From the NCBI GenBank assembly GCA_015060485.1, contig SUYI01000034.1:1-42033 (forward strand): a stretch of DNA of 42,033 nucleotides. The letters run 5' to 3'. The position numbers and the translations under genes are program-made. Position 1 is the stretch's first letter. Each line of letters starts with the position of its first letter. Under the pieces are notes generated by a model. That model saw only the letters and a list, made by a program, of their open reading frames with translations, was not told where the DNA came from and made no database searches. The DNA comes from Prevotella sp. (lineage in GTDB: Bacteria; Bacteroidota; Bacteroidia; Bacteroidales; Bacteroidaceae). Positions 1-9,431 of this stretch are shown piece after piece.

Positions 1-644
1 AGGGACTTTATCGTGGCGCTGATACAGGTTGGTTGCTTACCGACCGTCTCTTCGCTGGTGCTGATACCCTCGCTACATCTTACGCTCTGGCTACTGCCAT
101 CAAGAAGATTGGCGATGTAGACATTGTTATCGGTGGTCGCCAGGCTATCGATGGTGATACTGCTCAGGTAGGTCCTCAGGTGGCTCAGAAATTAGGTTTG
201 AATCAGGTTACTTATGCTGAGGAGGTTCTCAGCGTAAAGGATGGCAAGGCTACCATCAAGCGTGTGATCGACGGTGGTGTTGAGACCGTTGAGGCTCCGC
301 TGCCCGTAGTGATCACCGTTAACGGCAGTGCTGCTCCATGCCGCCCTCAGAACGCCAAACTGGTGATGAAGTACAAGCGCGCCACCTGTCCCATGGAGCG
401 TCCTGCTGAGGGTACAGCCTATGACAACCTCTATGAGGAGCGTCCATATCTGACACTGAACCAGTGGAGCGTGGCCGATGTAGACGGCGATGTGAACCAG
501 TGCGGTCTTGCTGGCTCGCCAACGAAGGTGAAGGCTATCAAGAACATTGTGTTCCAGGCTAAGGAGTCGAAGACTTTGACGGCTTCTGATGCTGACATCG
601 AGGGAATGATCAAAGAATTGTTGGAAGAAAAGATTATTGGTTAA
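1..644 (+). CDS. etfB: Electron transfer flavoprotein beta subunit, 5' partial
   Basis: The reading frame is open from base 3 at the window edge, so the N-terminus (roughly 40-80 residues) is missing and about 214 residues are visible. The stretch DIVIGGRQAIDGDTAQVGPQ is characteristic of EtfB, the AMP-binding partner of the ETF heterodimer that carries electrons between acyl-CoA dehydrogenases and other redox partners in the cytoplasm. It is followed 5 bases later by etfA and then by an acyl-CoA dehydrogenase gene, an arrangement that supports the assignment and suggests one transcript. The family is certain; the physiological electron partner cannot be read from the sequence. Confidence 0.95.
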   Translation, partial: GLYRGADTGWLLTDRLFAGADTLATSYALATAIKKIGDVDIVIGGRQAIDGDTAQVGPQVAQKLGLNQVTYAEEVLSVKDGKATIKRVIDGGVETVEAPLPVVITVNGSAAPCRPQNAKLVMKYKRATCPMERPAEGTAYDNLYEERPYLTLNQWSVADVDGDVNQCGLAGSPTKVKAIKNIVFQAKESKTLTASDADIEGMIKELLEEKIIG

Positions 645-649
645 GAGAT

Positions 650-1672
650 ATGAACAACGTATTTGTATATTGCGAGATAGAAGGTACTCAGGTACAGGAA
701 GTATCTCAGGAGCTGTTGACCAAGGGTCGCAAGCTCGCCAATACATTGGGTGTTGAGCTCCACGCTATTGTTGCTGGTACAGGAATCAAGGGCAAGGTTG
801 AGGATCAGATTCTGCCTTACGGTGTCGACAAGTTGTTTGTGTTCGACGCTAAGGACTTGTTCCCTTACACCTCAGCTCCTCACACGGACATTCTGGTGAA
901 CCTCTTCAAGGAGGAACAGCCGCAGATATGTCTGATGGGTGCTACCGTCATCGGTCGTGACTTAGGTCCTCGTGTAAGTTCTTCGCTGACCAGCGGTCTG
1001 ACGGCTGACTGCACTGAGTTGGAGATTGGTCCTTTCGAGGATAAGAAGAATAATAAGGTATATGAGAACCTGCTCTATCAGATTCGTCCTGCCTTCGGTG
1101 GTAACATCGTGGCTACCATCGTGAACCCCGATCATCGTCCTCAGATGGCTACCGTTCGTAGTGGCGTGATGCAGAAGGCCATCTATGAGGGTAAGGCTAA
1201 GGGTGAGGTTGTTTATCCTGAGGTAAGCAAGTATGTTTCTCCTGAGGCTTTCGTTGTAAAGGTACTCGACCACCACGTAGAGGCTGCCAAGCACAACCTG
1301 AAGGGTGCGCCCATCGTGGTTGCTGGTGGTTACGGCATGGGCTCTAAGGAGAACTTCGACATGCTGTTCGACCTGGCTAAGGTGCTGCATGGTGAGGTTG
1401 GTGGCAGCCGTGCTGCTGTTGATGCAGGCTGGCTCGACCACGACCGTCAGATTGGTCAGACGGGTGTTACCGTCCATCCAAAGGTTTACATCGCCTGCGG
1501 TATCTCTGGACAGATTCAGCACATCGCTGGTATGCAGGACTCTGGTATCATCATCTCTATTAACAGCGATCCCGATGCTCCCATCAACAAGATTGCCGAC
1601 TATGTAATCGTTGGTACTGTAGAAGAGGTAGTTCCAAAGCTCATTAAGTATTACAAGCAAAATTCGAAATAA
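650..1672 (+). CDS. etfA: Electron transfer flavoprotein alpha subunit
   Basis: 340 residues, a normal EtfA length. The N-terminal half is the ETF alpha/beta-type domain. The C-terminal half (about residues 215-335) is the FAD-binding domain, with VGGSRAAVDAGW, QIGQTGVTVHPKVYIACGIS, GQIQHIAGM and INSDPDAPI, all positions that contact FAD in characterised ETFs. The gene starts 5 bases after etfB and ends 3 bases before the acyl-CoA dehydrogenase start. The three genes probably form one unit in which EtfAB accepts or donates electrons for the dehydrogenase. Whether the complex is a simple ETF or a bifurcating one cannot be decided here. Confidence 0.95.
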   Translation: MNNVFVYCEIEGTQVQEVSQELLTKGRKLANTLGVELHAIVAGTGIKGKVEDQILPYGVDKLFVFDAKDLFPYTSAPHTDILVNLFKEEQPQICLMGATVIGRDLGPRVSSSLTSGLTADCTELEIGPFEDKKNNKVYENLLYQIRPAFGGNIVATIVNPDHRPQMATVRSGVMQKAIYEGKAKGEVVYPEVSKYVSPEAFVVKVLDHHVEAAKHNLKGAPIVVAGGYGMGSKENFDMLFDLAKVLHGEVGGSRAAVDAGWLDHDRQIGQTGVTVHPKVYIACGISGQIQHIAGMQDSGIIISINSDPDAPINKIADYVIVGTVEEVVPKLIKYYKQNSK

Positions 1673-1675
1673 ATC

Positions 1676-3394
1676 ATGGCAAACTATTATAGTGACCACC
1701 CAGAGATTGGATTCTATCTGAATCATCCTCTGATGGCTCGTATCGTCGAGCTGAAGGAAAAAGGCTTTGCTGATGCAAAGGAATATGACTACGCCCCTGT
1801 TGACCTGGGCGACGCCATCGAGAACTACAAGCAGATTCTCGACATCACCGGCGACGTGGCTGCTAACATCATCGAGCCAAACTCTGAGGCCGTTGACCTG
1901 GAAGGTCCGCACCTCGAGAATGGCCGTATGATCTACGCCTCCAAGACTTACGAGAACCTCGACGCCACTCGTAAGGCTGGTCTGTGGGGTGTAAGTATGC
2001 CCCGCCGTTACGGCGGTCTGAACCTGCCTAACGCAGTATTCTCTATGCTGAGTGAGATGATTTCTGCTGCAGATGCTGGCTTCCAGAACATTTGGAGCCT
2101 GCAGAGCTGTATCGATACGCTGTATGAGTTCGGTAGCGAGGAGCAGCGCCAGAAGTATATCCCACGCGTTTGTGCCGGTGAGGGCATGAGTATGGACCTG
2201 ACTGAGCCTGATGCTGGTTCTGACCTGCAGCGCGTGATGCTGAAGGCCACCTTCGACGAAAAGGAGAACTGCTGGCGCCTGAATGGTGTGAAGCGTTTCA
2301 TCACCAATGGCGATAGTGACATCCACCTCGTGCTGGCTCGCAGTGAGGAAGGCACCAAGGACGGACGCGGTCTGTCGATGTTCATCTACGACAAGCGCCA
2401 GGGTGGTGTCGATGTCCGTCACATCGAGCACAAGCTGGGTATCCATGGTTCACCCACCTGTGAGCTGACCTATAAGAACGCCAAGGCAGAGCTCTGCGGA
2501 AGCACTCGTCTGGGTCTGATCAAGTACGTGATGGCACTGATGAACGGTGCCCGTCTGGGTATCGCCGCACAGTCAGTAGGTGTTGAGCAGGAGGCCTACA
2601 ACGAAGGACTGGCTTACGCCAAGGAGCGTCAGCAGTTCGGTGACAAGATCATTAACTTCCCCGCTGTCTATGATATGCTGAGTCGCATGAAGGCCAAGCT
2701 CGATGCAGGTCGTTCACTGCTTTATGAGACAGCTTGCTATGTAGATGTTTACAAGTGCTTGGAGGACATCGAGCGCGACCGCAAACTCGAGCCCGAGGAG
2801 AAGCAGGAGTTGAAGAAGTACCAGCGCCTGGCTGATGCCTTCACCCCACTTGCCAAGGGTATGAACTCCGAGTATGCCAACCAGAACGCCTACGATGCCA
2901 TCTCTATCCACGGTGGTTCGGGCTTCATCATGGAATATAAGTCGCAGCGCCTGTTCCGCGATGCACGTATCTTCTCTATCTACGAAGGTACCACGCAGTT
3001 GCAGGTGGTGGCTGCCATCCGCTACATCACCAACGGCACCATGCTGAACAACATCAAGGAGATGCTGGCAGGTTTGGTGCCCAGCGATTCTGTCGCTGGG
3101 TTAAAGGCTCGCGTTGAGAAGCTCATCCCCGTTTACGAGGAGGCTCTCGCCAACGTGAAGGCTTTGGAGAATCAGGATGCACAGGACTTCCTGGCTCGTC
3201 GTCTGTACGACATGACTGCCGAGCTGGTGATGTCGCTGCTCATCATCCGCGATGCCGCCAAGGCTCCCGAGTTGTTCGATAAGAGCGCCAACGTCTATGT
3301 CCGCATGACTGAGGAGGATGTCTACGGCAAGAGCGCATACATCAAGGCCTTCCAGGTTGAGGACCTCAAGAACTTCAAGGCTGCTGAAGCGTAA
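1676..3394 (+). CDS. Acyl-CoA dehydrogenase, long C-terminally extended type
   Basis: 572 residues, against about 380 for short or medium chain acyl-CoA dehydrogenases; the extra length is a C-terminal helical extension (about residues 460-572). The FAD and substrate region includes MDLTEPDAGSDLQ near residue 180. The motif IYEGTTQLQ places the expected catalytic Glu at residue 437, aligned with the base of medium-chain enzymes. It would oxidise or reduce an acyl-CoA alpha-beta bond with EtfAB as electron partner. Substrate chain length is not evident. The start is 3 bases after the etfA stop, and a strong hairpin terminator follows the stop, so this is the last gene of the operon. Confidence 0.93.
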   Translation: MANYYSDHPEIGFYLNHPLMARIVELKEKGFADAKEYDYAPVDLGDAIENYKQILDITGDVAANIIEPNSEAVDLEGPHLENGRMIYASKTYENLDATRKAGLWGVSMPRRYGGLNLPNAVFSMLSEMISAADAGFQNIWSLQSCIDTLYEFGSEEQRQKYIPRVCAGEGMSMDLTEPDAGSDLQRVMLKATFDEKENCWRLNGVKRFITNGDSDIHLVLARSEEGTKDGRGLSMFIYDKRQGGVDVRHIEHKLGIHGSPTCELTYKNAKAELCGSTRLGLIKYVMALMNGARLGIAAQSVGVEQEAYNEGLAYAKERQQFGDKIINFPAVYDMLSRMKAKLDAGRSLLYETACYVDVYKCLEDIERDRKLEPEEKQELKKYQRLADAFTPLAKGMNSEYANQNAYDAISIHGGSGFIMEYKSQRLFRDARIFSIYEGTTQLQVVAAIRYITNGTMLNNIKEMLAGLVPSDSVAGLKARVEKLIPVYEEALANVKALENQDAQDFLARRLYDMTAELVMSLLIIRDAAKAPELFDKSANVYVRMTEEDVYGKSAYIKAFQVEDLKNFKAAEA

Positions 3395-3411
3395 TCCCAC
3401 ACTCACCATAG

Positions 3412-3450
3412 AAAAAATCGGACCGGCCCTGTAGTCAGTCCGATTTTTTT
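3412..3450 (+). terminator. Intrinsic terminator after acyl-CoA dehydrogenase
   Basis: A 12-base stem (AAAAAATCGGAC paired with GTCCGATTTTTT) with a 14-base loop is followed by T residues. The A and T runs on the two sides would let it work in both directions. It ends the etf operon 17 bases after the last stop. Confidence 0.85.
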
Positions 3451-3453
3451 TAT

Positions 3454-3461
3454 TACCTTTG
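3454..3461 (+). promoter_or_regulatory. -7 box upstream of the GH2 gene
   Basis: TACCTTTG matches the Bacteroidota -7 consensus TAnnTTTG. It lies just behind the etf terminator and 65 bases before the GH2 start codon. I see no clear -33 TTTG, so an activator may be needed. Confidence 0.55.
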
Positions 3462-3526
3462 CAGCATAAAAGCTTGGAAGCAGGCTGGTAAGAACAAAAA
3501 ATGGACTAACAATATTACTAACAACA

Positions 3527-5983
3527 ATGAGCGTAAACAGATTCTATTTATTTTTATGTGTGCTGCTGATTCCGGCATTGGCATGGGGACAAAGCAACCA
3601 GCGCGAAATCATCCGGCTCGACGAGGGATGGAGATTCGCCTTTGGCCACGCAGCGGATCCGAAGAAGGACTTTGGCTGCGGCACGGAGTATTTCAACTAT
3701 CTGACGAAGGCAAACTCGATACACAACGAGGGACCGTACGCACAGAAGTTCGATGACAGCAAGTGGCAGCAGGTGCGCATTCCGCACGACTGGGTAACGA
3801 CGTTGCCGTATGCCAAGGAGGCCAGCCATTCGCACGGCTATAAGACGGTGGGCTACAAATATCCGGAGACCAGCGTAGGTTGGTATCGCAAGACGGTCGG
3901 CATACCATCAGAAGACTTGGGCAAACACATCTACCTGCAATTCGACGGCATATTCCGCAATGCCCGCGTGTGGTTCAACGGATTCTATATGGGCACCGAG
4001 CCCAGCGGCTATGCCACGCAGGTGTATGACGTGACGGAATACGTCAACTATGGCGGCGACAACCTGATCTGCGTGCGGGCCGATGCCACCTTGGAGGAAG
4101 GCTGGTTCTACGAGGGCGCCGGCATCTATCGCGACGCATGGCTGGTGAAGACGGCTGCGGTGAGCGTGGCACCCTTCGGCACTTTTGTATATGCCGACCT
4201 GAAGGCACCATACGACAAAGCGGCGATTCACATAAAGACGGAGGTACATAACAGTTCGCTGAAGACGCAGGAGTATACCGTCGTGCAGCGACTGCTTGAC
4301 GCCGATGGCCGCGAGGTGATGAGCGGGGAGCTCCGCGAGGCGCAACATGTGAAGGCCAAGGACACCAGGACGACACACCAGCTGATGAAGATTAGCAATC
4401 CACACCTGTGGAGCACAGACGACCCGTACCTGTATCAGGTAGAGACCACCATCAAGGTTGAGGGTAAGACGACGGATGTGTATAAAACGACGATAGGAAT
4501 CCGCGATGTGGCCTTCGATGCCGACAAGGGATTCCTGCTAAACGGGGAGCCGCTGAAGCTGAAGGGTGTCAATATGCACCAGGACCATGCCGGTGTGGGT
4601 GCTGCCATCCCCGAGGCACTCATGGCTTGGCGCATCAAGCAGCTGAAGAAGTTTGGTTGCAATGCCTACCGTGCGTCGCACAACCCGATGACTCCAGCCC
4701 AGCTTGACATCTGCGACCGCGAGGGCATGCTGGTCATCGACGAAAACCGCCTAACGGGAATCAACACCGAGCATCTGCGACTGCTGGAAAATATGATCAA
4801 GCGCGACCGTAACCACCCGTCAGTCATTCTTTGGAGCGACGGCAACGAGGAATGGGGCATCGAGAACACCGTTCAGGGCACACGCATTGCCGCCGCCATG
4901 CGCGAATATACGAAGCTGCTGGACCCGACGCGCCACTCCACCATCGCCAATGCCGGCGGCACGGAGATGATCAAGGGCCTCGACGTAGTAGGTTTCAACT
5001 ACATCCTGCAGAACGATGTGGATAATAGGAAGCAAGCCAATCCAACATGGAAGATTGTAGGTACTGAGGAAACTACTGGTTGTGGCACACGTGGTGTCTA
5101 CTTCAAGGACGCAGCACAGCCGGGGCGCATGCCGTCGATGAATCTCATGGCTGATAAGGACGGCACGGAAAACCGCATCGAGCGAGGCTGGCAATTCTAT
5201 GCCGAGCGCCCATGGGCAGCAGGACTGTTCTACTGGACGGGGTTCGACTATCGCGGAGAGCCGAATCCGCTGGAATATCCGGCCACCGACTCCGAGTTCG
5301 GCATACTCGACTATTGCGGATTCTGGAAGGACGAGGCGTGGTATCTGAAGTCATGGTGGACAGAAGAGCCGACACTGCACATCTTCCCACACTGGAACCT
5401 GCAGGGCCATGAGGGCGAGGAGATCGACCTGTGGGCATACAGCAACTGCGACGAGGTGGAGCTGACGGTGAATGGCAAGAAGCTAGGCCGCCAGACGATG
5501 CCCAAAAACGGACACCTCAAGTGGAAAGCCACCTACCAGCCCGGTAAAGTGGTTGCTGTGGGATATAAGAACGGCAAGCGCGTGATGACGCAGACCCTCG
5601 AGACCACGAAGCCCGCCTCGATGATTGCGGTAAAGACAGACCGGCAGACCATCGATGCCGATGGGCATGACGTGGCAGTCATCATGGTGGACATTCAAGA
5701 CAGCAAAGGGCGCACAGTGCCCGATGCCTGCCCGATGCTGAACATCAGTCTGACGGGCGAAGGACGTATTCTGGGTGTCGGCAATGGCGACCCTGCCTAT
5801 CTTGGCGAAGACCACCCGAAGGAGAAAGACTGCAAGACGTTCCGCATTCCGGCATTTAACGGTCTGGCACAAGTGTTGGTGCAAAGCGACCACACACCAT
5901 CGGACCTGACGCTGACAATATCAGCCGACGGACTCAGAACAGCGAACATCATAATTCCGGCCAGCCGTCGGGTGTCCATGTGA
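3527..5983 (+). CDS. Secreted glycoside hydrolase family 2 enzyme (beta-galactosidase-like, DUF4982 type)
   Basis: 818 residues with a signal peptide (MSVNRFYLFLCVLLIPALAWG, cleavage near residue 21). Domains in order are a jelly-roll sugar-binding domain (about 30-200), an Ig-like GH2 domain (about 210-310), a TIM barrel (about 315-590), a DUF4982 domain (LHIFPHWNLQGHEGEEIDLW, about 620-690) and a C-terminal Ig-like domain. In the barrel, MHQDHAGVGAAIPE and ASHNPMTPAQLDICDREG are typical; the acid/base is probably the first Glu of SDGNEEW and the nucleophile lies near VGTEETTGC. It would hydrolyse a beta-linked galactoside, or possibly a glucuronide, in the periplasm or outside the cell. The gene faces the arabinan PUL and overlaps the last PUL gene tail to tail by 35 bases, so a role in the same pectic polymer is plausible. 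Confidence 0.9.
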   Translation: MSVNRFYLFLCVLLIPALAWGQSNQREIIRLDEGWRFAFGHAADPKKDFGCGTEYFNYLTKANSIHNEGPYAQKFDDSKWQQVRIPHDWVTTLPYAKEASHSHGYKTVGYKYPETSVGWYRKTVGIPSEDLGKHIYLQFDGIFRNARVWFNGFYMGTEPSGYATQVYDVTEYVNYGGDNLICVRADATLEEGWFYEGAGIYRDAWLVKTAAVSVAPFGTFVYADLKAPYDKAAIHIKTEVHNSSLKTQEYTVVQRLLDADGREVMSGELREAQHVKAKDTRTTHQLMKISNPHLWSTDDPYLYQVETTIKVEGKTTDVYKTTIGIRDVAFDADKGFLLNGEPLKLKGVNMHQDHAGVGAAIPEALMAWRIKQLKKFGCNAYRASHNPMTPAQLDICDREGMLVIDENRLTGINTEHLRLLENMIKRDRNHPSVILWSDGNEEWGIENTVQGTRIAAAMREYTKLLDPTRHSTIANAGGTEMIKGLDVVGFNYILQNDVDNRKQANPTWKIVGTEETTGCGTRGVYFKDAAQPGRMPSMNLMADKDGTENRIERGWQFYAERPWAAGLFYWTGFDYRGEPNPLEYPATDSEFGILDYCGFWKDEAWYLKSWWTEEPTLHIFPHWNLQGHEGEEIDLWAYSNCDEVELTVNGKKLGRQTMPKNGHLKWKATYQPGKVVAVGYKNGKRVMTQTLETTKPASMIAVKTDRQTIDADGHDVAVIMVDIQDSKGRTVPDACPMLNISLTGEGRILGVGNGDPAYLGEDHPKEKDCKTFRIPAFNGLAQVLVQSDHTPSDLTLTISADGLRTANIIIPASRRVSM

Positions 5984-6962
5984 CGGGGCGCTGGATGAGG
6001 ATGGGAGCCCCGTTGTGGGCGATGCTGTAGCCGTGACAGAGGAAGATGTCCTGTCCGTCGATGTGGTAGACGGAGCAATGGCCGACGGCCTCGAACTCCC
6101 GCTTGTCGCCCTCGAAGAACAGGTCTCCCCCGCCATAGCGCATATCGATGCCCTTGCTGTCGACGTATGGTCCGTCGACGGAACGGCTGCGGCCTACGGC
6201 TACACGATAGCTGCTCTTGGCGCCCTGACAACAGTAGTCCCACGACACGAAGAGATAGTACCACCCATCGTGACAGAAGATGAACGGTGCCTCGATGGCA
6301 TTGGTGCCGGCAAACTTAGATGTGGGATTGGGTCTGGCATTCTTGAAGGAGGGATCGTAGCGGCGGGCAATGGTACGGGGACATTTGGCAGTTCTTTGAC
6401 CAAGGTCAAAGCGTTGCAAGCAACGATTAGGCATGTGCATGGTGCTATCGAGGGGAGCAATCTGGATGCCGTCCCAGAAGGAGCCCCACACGAGCCAGGG
6501 CTGGTCGTCGGCATCGATGACGAAGTTGGGGTCGATGGCATTCCAGTTGTCACGTCCCTCCCGCGAAGTGACGATACATCCCTCGTCGCTCCACAGATGC
6601 CACTTGAGCGACGGTGTGGAGAGCAGCCCGATGGCTGATCCGTTCCTGCCGAACGTGCTACAGCTGTAGGCAAGCCACCAGCGGTTGTGCCACCGTATGA
6701 TGTCCGGTGCCCACACATGGTTCTGGAATCCCGGTACGGAGTCGCGTGTCCACGCTGGTATCACGCTCATCACCGGCTGCTGCGACACGGTCCACGACTG
6801 CCGGTCGGCAGAGGTCATGAGCTGAATGCCATGACCGGTGCTGAACAGATAGTAGATACTGTCCTCGTAGGCCATGACGGGGTCGTGAACCAGTTGCGGT
6901 CTCTGTGCCATCGCCATGGCACAGAGAGGTAGCAACAGACATAAATTAACTAACTTATTCAT
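5949..6962 (-). CDS. Secreted GH43 enzyme, probable endo-arabinanase type
   Basis: 337 residues, with signal peptide MNKLVNLCLLLPLCAMAMAQ. The five-bladed propeller carries the three GH43 carboxylates: Asp in LVHDPVMA (base), Asp in NAIDPNFVIDADDQPWLVWG (pKa modulator) and Glu in NAIEAPFIF (acid). GSFWDGIQIAPLD and YYLFVSWDYCCQG resemble endo-1,5-alpha-L-arabinanases. The start overlaps the GH51 stop by 8 bases (ATGAATAA), implying translational coupling. Residues about 178-190 (NRCLQRFDLGQRT) are encoded by a dispersed hairpin element also found at two other sites in this window, so this segment is probably an insertion between the blade with the second Asp and the blade with the Glu. Whether it harms activity is unknown. 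The substrate call is inferred from family resemblance and neighbours. Confidence 0.88.
   Translation of the reverse strand: MNKLVNLCLLLPLCAMAMAQRPQLVHDPVMAYEDSIYYLFSTGHGIQLMTSADRQSWTVSQQPVMSVIPAWTRDSVPGFQNHVWAPDIIRWHNRWWLAYSCSTFGRNGSAIGLLSTPSLKWHLWSDEGCIVTSREGRDNWNAIDPNFVIDADDQPWLVWGSFWDGIQIAPLDSTMHMPNRCLQRFDLGQRTAKCPRTIARRYDPSFKNARPNPTSKFAGTNAIEAPFIFCHDGWYYLFVSWDYCCQGAKSSYRVAVGRSRSVDGPYVDSKGIDMRYGGGDLFFEGDKREFEAVGHCSVYHIDGQDIFLCHGYSIAHNGAPILIQRPVTWTPDGWPEL
6390..6427 (-). repeat. Tandem-hairpin element, copy A (inside GH43)
   Basis: Read on the minus strand this copy has two adjacent hairpins: CGTTG-CTTG-CAACG and CTTTGAC-CTTG-GTCAAAG, each with a CTTG tetraloop, ending in AACT. It matches copies at 11473-11507 and 23002-23042. 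It lies in frame within the GH43 gene. Confidence 0.8.
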
Positions 6963-9429
6963 GTGTTGTTATTCTGATAATATTAAGGGAATAAGCTGGT
7001 AATTCCACCTCGACCTGATTACCGACAGGTGACAGCAGATGGTTTGTAGGATAAATGTTTGTGGGTTGGTTGAGGGTGTTTTCGTCCATGCCGTCGTTGG
7101 CACGCAAACGGATGAGACGGGCCTGTCGTACCGTCGCGTTCTTGATATCCAGCAGCGCCGTTGTTGCCTCGCTTCCGGTATTCACCACCTTGACGATGAG
7201 TTCACCGCTGGGTTCGTCGATCGTTGCTGACGAGAAGATGCCCGGCTTGACATCGCCCTTGAGCACGGTATCGAATACGAGTTCCTGGTCGAGCCAGCAC
7301 TTCAAGCTGTCGCCAGCCAGTTGCAGGGTGACGTCGTACCAGCGGCCAGTCTCGATCTTTCCCGGCTTGGTGGCAATCTGCGCCTTTCCGCCGCCGCTGA
7401 TATGCTCGATGCCATGCTGGGTGTTGTTCCACCCGCCGAAGTTAATCCAGTCGTAATGGTCCTTGTCGACATAATTGAACACCACCATAAAGCCTTCGTT
7501 GCCACCATCCTTACGGGCACGGAAACGGACCGTATAATGGTCGCCCACGGCAGCCCGGCAAACGGCGACACACTGCTCGCGCATGCTGGTCTGGCTGACG
7601 CTGCCGTCGGCGTTTTTCTGCCATTCGCCTGTGATGTATTCCGGCTGTCCGGTCTTGGGCAGCGGGTCAGGATGCGTGAAGGACGCCTGCGTAGCCCATG
7701 TGGCAAAGCCGATGCGGCTCTTTGCGGGAGTCACCACGGGTTTAGTGGTGAGAGGTGAGTGGTGAGAGGTGAGAGAACGGTCTTGTTGCTCGACTTTCAC
7801 CACCTGCGTCCCCAGGTGTTGGGGCATGAGCTGCTGCACGTAGTACGACGGCGTTCCCATGACGCGGCTCGAGTTGAAGCGGATCATGTCGGGACGCCAC
7901 TTGGCATCGTTCTCGTTGACAAAGATGGGGGCATAGGAGTTCAGCGGCACCATGTCGGAGTTGTTCTCCATACCCATCATATAGACGGCCTCGCCCAGGG
8001 CGGCATTCATATTACCCAGGTTGCCGAAGCCGCTGGTGACGGCATACTCGCCGACGTAGACCTTCGGTCCCCGACGGTCGTAGCTGTCGTACTTACGGAA
8101 CGCTTCGGCAAACCATGCCGGATTGCGATAGTAGTGTTCGTCGAGCAATTCGACCGGCAACTGTGAGCCCCACTTGGGATTGTCGTCGCCCCATGCCACC
8201 ACGTTGCCAATGAGATGCATCTTGGGATACTTGGCCAGGATAGCCTTTCGGAACTGTTCGTAGCGCTCGTAGTAGTGGTCGCTCTGTGCACCTGGGTCGG
8301 GCTGGTTGTTCTCGTTGCCAATCTCCAGATACTCGATATTGAAAGGTGCGGGATGCCCGTTTTTGGCGCGCAGGGCTCCATATTTCGTCGTGACGTCGCC
8401 ATTGGCATACTCCAAGGCTGCCAAGCATTCGTCAATCCACGGCTGAATCTCGTTATAAGGCGTCAGTCCGCCATGCCACAGTCCGACGTTGACGACATAA
8501 AGCGGTTTGGCGCCAAGGTCCTCGGCCATCTGCAGGTATTCGTGGAATCCGATGCCGTCGGTGGTGCGATAGCCCCAGTTGACATTCCAGTGTCCGGGAC
8601 GTTCCTCGACAGGTCCGATGGTACGTTCCCAGCGGAACGCATTATCGGGCGAAATCTGTCCCTCGACGAAACAGCCGCCGGGAAAACGCATGAACTTGGG
8701 ATGCATCTCGTAGAGCATCTGTGCCAAGTCGGGACGCAGGCCGTTCTCGCGGTTCTTGAATGTCGGCGGGAATAGCGATACGACGTCAAGGTCGAGCACA
8801 CCCCTTCCGTCGAAGACAAAGGCAAACTGTGCCTTGGAATCGTTGGCGGTAGCGGTGAGCGTGGCCGTAAACTTGGTCCACTGCTTCGCATTGACACCGG
8901 CGGCAAAACCGTCGACCACCGTTTCGGCATAGACGGCATCCCCCTCCTTGCTGCACAGCATGGCTTTGACGCCGCCCTTGTACGTCCCCTTGGCAAAGAA
9001 GCTCAGCCGATAGCTGCGTCCCTGCACGGCATTGATGCCCCAGAAGCCCTCGTTGACCAGGCAGGCGGGCGACTCGGCCGTCGCACTGACGGTCAGCTCC
9101 AGGGCATTGCCCTGGGCAGCATTCAGCAGCTTCACCTTCTTGCTGGGCTGGATGAGCTTGCAAACCAACTGCGACGGCGTGGCGGCATACGTCGACCAGC
9201 CCTGCAGGTCGGCAGGCTTTCCATACTCCGGACCGTCTTCGAACGAGCGGTTCCGAATCAGCTCGGCATAGATGCCGCCGTCGGCCGCATGGTTGATGTC
9301 TTCAAAGAAGATACCATAGTGGGTAGGACTGATTTTTGGTCCGCGCTGGTTAACGTCAATGCTGACGGTAACCTGTGCACTGGCAGTCATCGCTGCCAGT
9401 GCATAAGCTGTTAACACAATATGTTTCAT
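6955..9429 (-). CDS. Secreted GH51 alpha-L-arabinofuranosidase with an inserted LamG-like domain
   Basis: 824 residues with signal peptide MKHIVLTAYALAAMTASAQ. Residues about 20-210 hold a GH51 start (ISPTHYGIFFEDINHAADGG) and a carbohydrate-binding-like sandwich. The TIM barrel follows, with acid/base Glu in YLEIGNENNQPDPG and nucleophile Glu in VYVGEYAVTSG. After the barrel, a LamG or concanavalin-like domain (about 565-725: GFATWATQASFTHPDPL to GIFSSATIDEPSG) is inserted before the final C-terminal beta-sandwich. The linker at about 551-563 (SLTSHHSPLTT) is encoded by heptamer repeats. It would release terminal arabinose from arabinan or arabinoxylan oligosaccharides. It starts 2 bases after the upstream GH43 stop and is coupled to the next GH43. 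Confidence 0.92.
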   Translation of the reverse strand: MKHIVLTAYALAAMTASAQVTVSIDVNQRGPKISPTHYGIFFEDINHAADGGIYAELIRNRSFEDGPEYGKPADLQGWSTYAATPSQLVCKLIQPSKKVKLLNAAQGNALELTVSATAESPACLVNEGFWGINAVQGRSYRLSFFAKGTYKGGVKAMLCSKEGDAVYAETVVDGFAAGVNAKQWTKFTATLTATANDSKAQFAFVFDGRGVLDLDVVSLFPPTFKNRENGLRPDLAQMLYEMHPKFMRFPGGCFVEGQISPDNAFRWERTIGPVEERPGHWNVNWGYRTTDGIGFHEYLQMAEDLGAKPLYVVNVGLWHGGLTPYNEIQPWIDECLAALEYANGDVTTKYGALRAKNGHPAPFNIEYLEIGNENNQPDPGAQSDHYYERYEQFRKAILAKYPKMHLIGNVVAWGDDNPKWGSQLPVELLDEHYYRNPAWFAEAFRKYDSYDRRGPKVYVGEYAVTSGFGNLGNMNAALGEAVYMMGMENNSDMVPLNSYAPIFVNENDAKWRPDMIRFNSSRVMGTPSYYVQQLMPQHLGTQVVKVEQQDRSLTSHHSPLTTKPVVTPAKSRIGFATWATQASFTHPDPLPKTGQPEYITGEWQKNADGSVSQTSMREQCVAVCRAAVGDHYTVRFRARKDGGNEGFMVVFNYVDKDHYDWINFGGWNNTQHGIEHISGGGKAQIATKPGKIETGRWYDVTLQLAGDSLKCWLDQELVFDTVLKGDVKPGIFSSATIDEPSGELIVKVVNTGSEATTALLDIKNATVRQARLIRLRANDGMDENTLNQPTNIYPTNHLLSPVGNQVEVELPAYSLNIIRITTHE
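7741..7775 (-). repeat. Heptamer array in GH51 (GTGAGAG family)
   Basis: Four units of GTGAG(A/T)G at 7748-7775, preceded by a weaker unit. Translated on the coding strand it gives SLTSHHSPLTT in frame, at the border of the inserted LamG-like domain. Confidence 0.85.
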
Positions 9430-9431
9430 GA

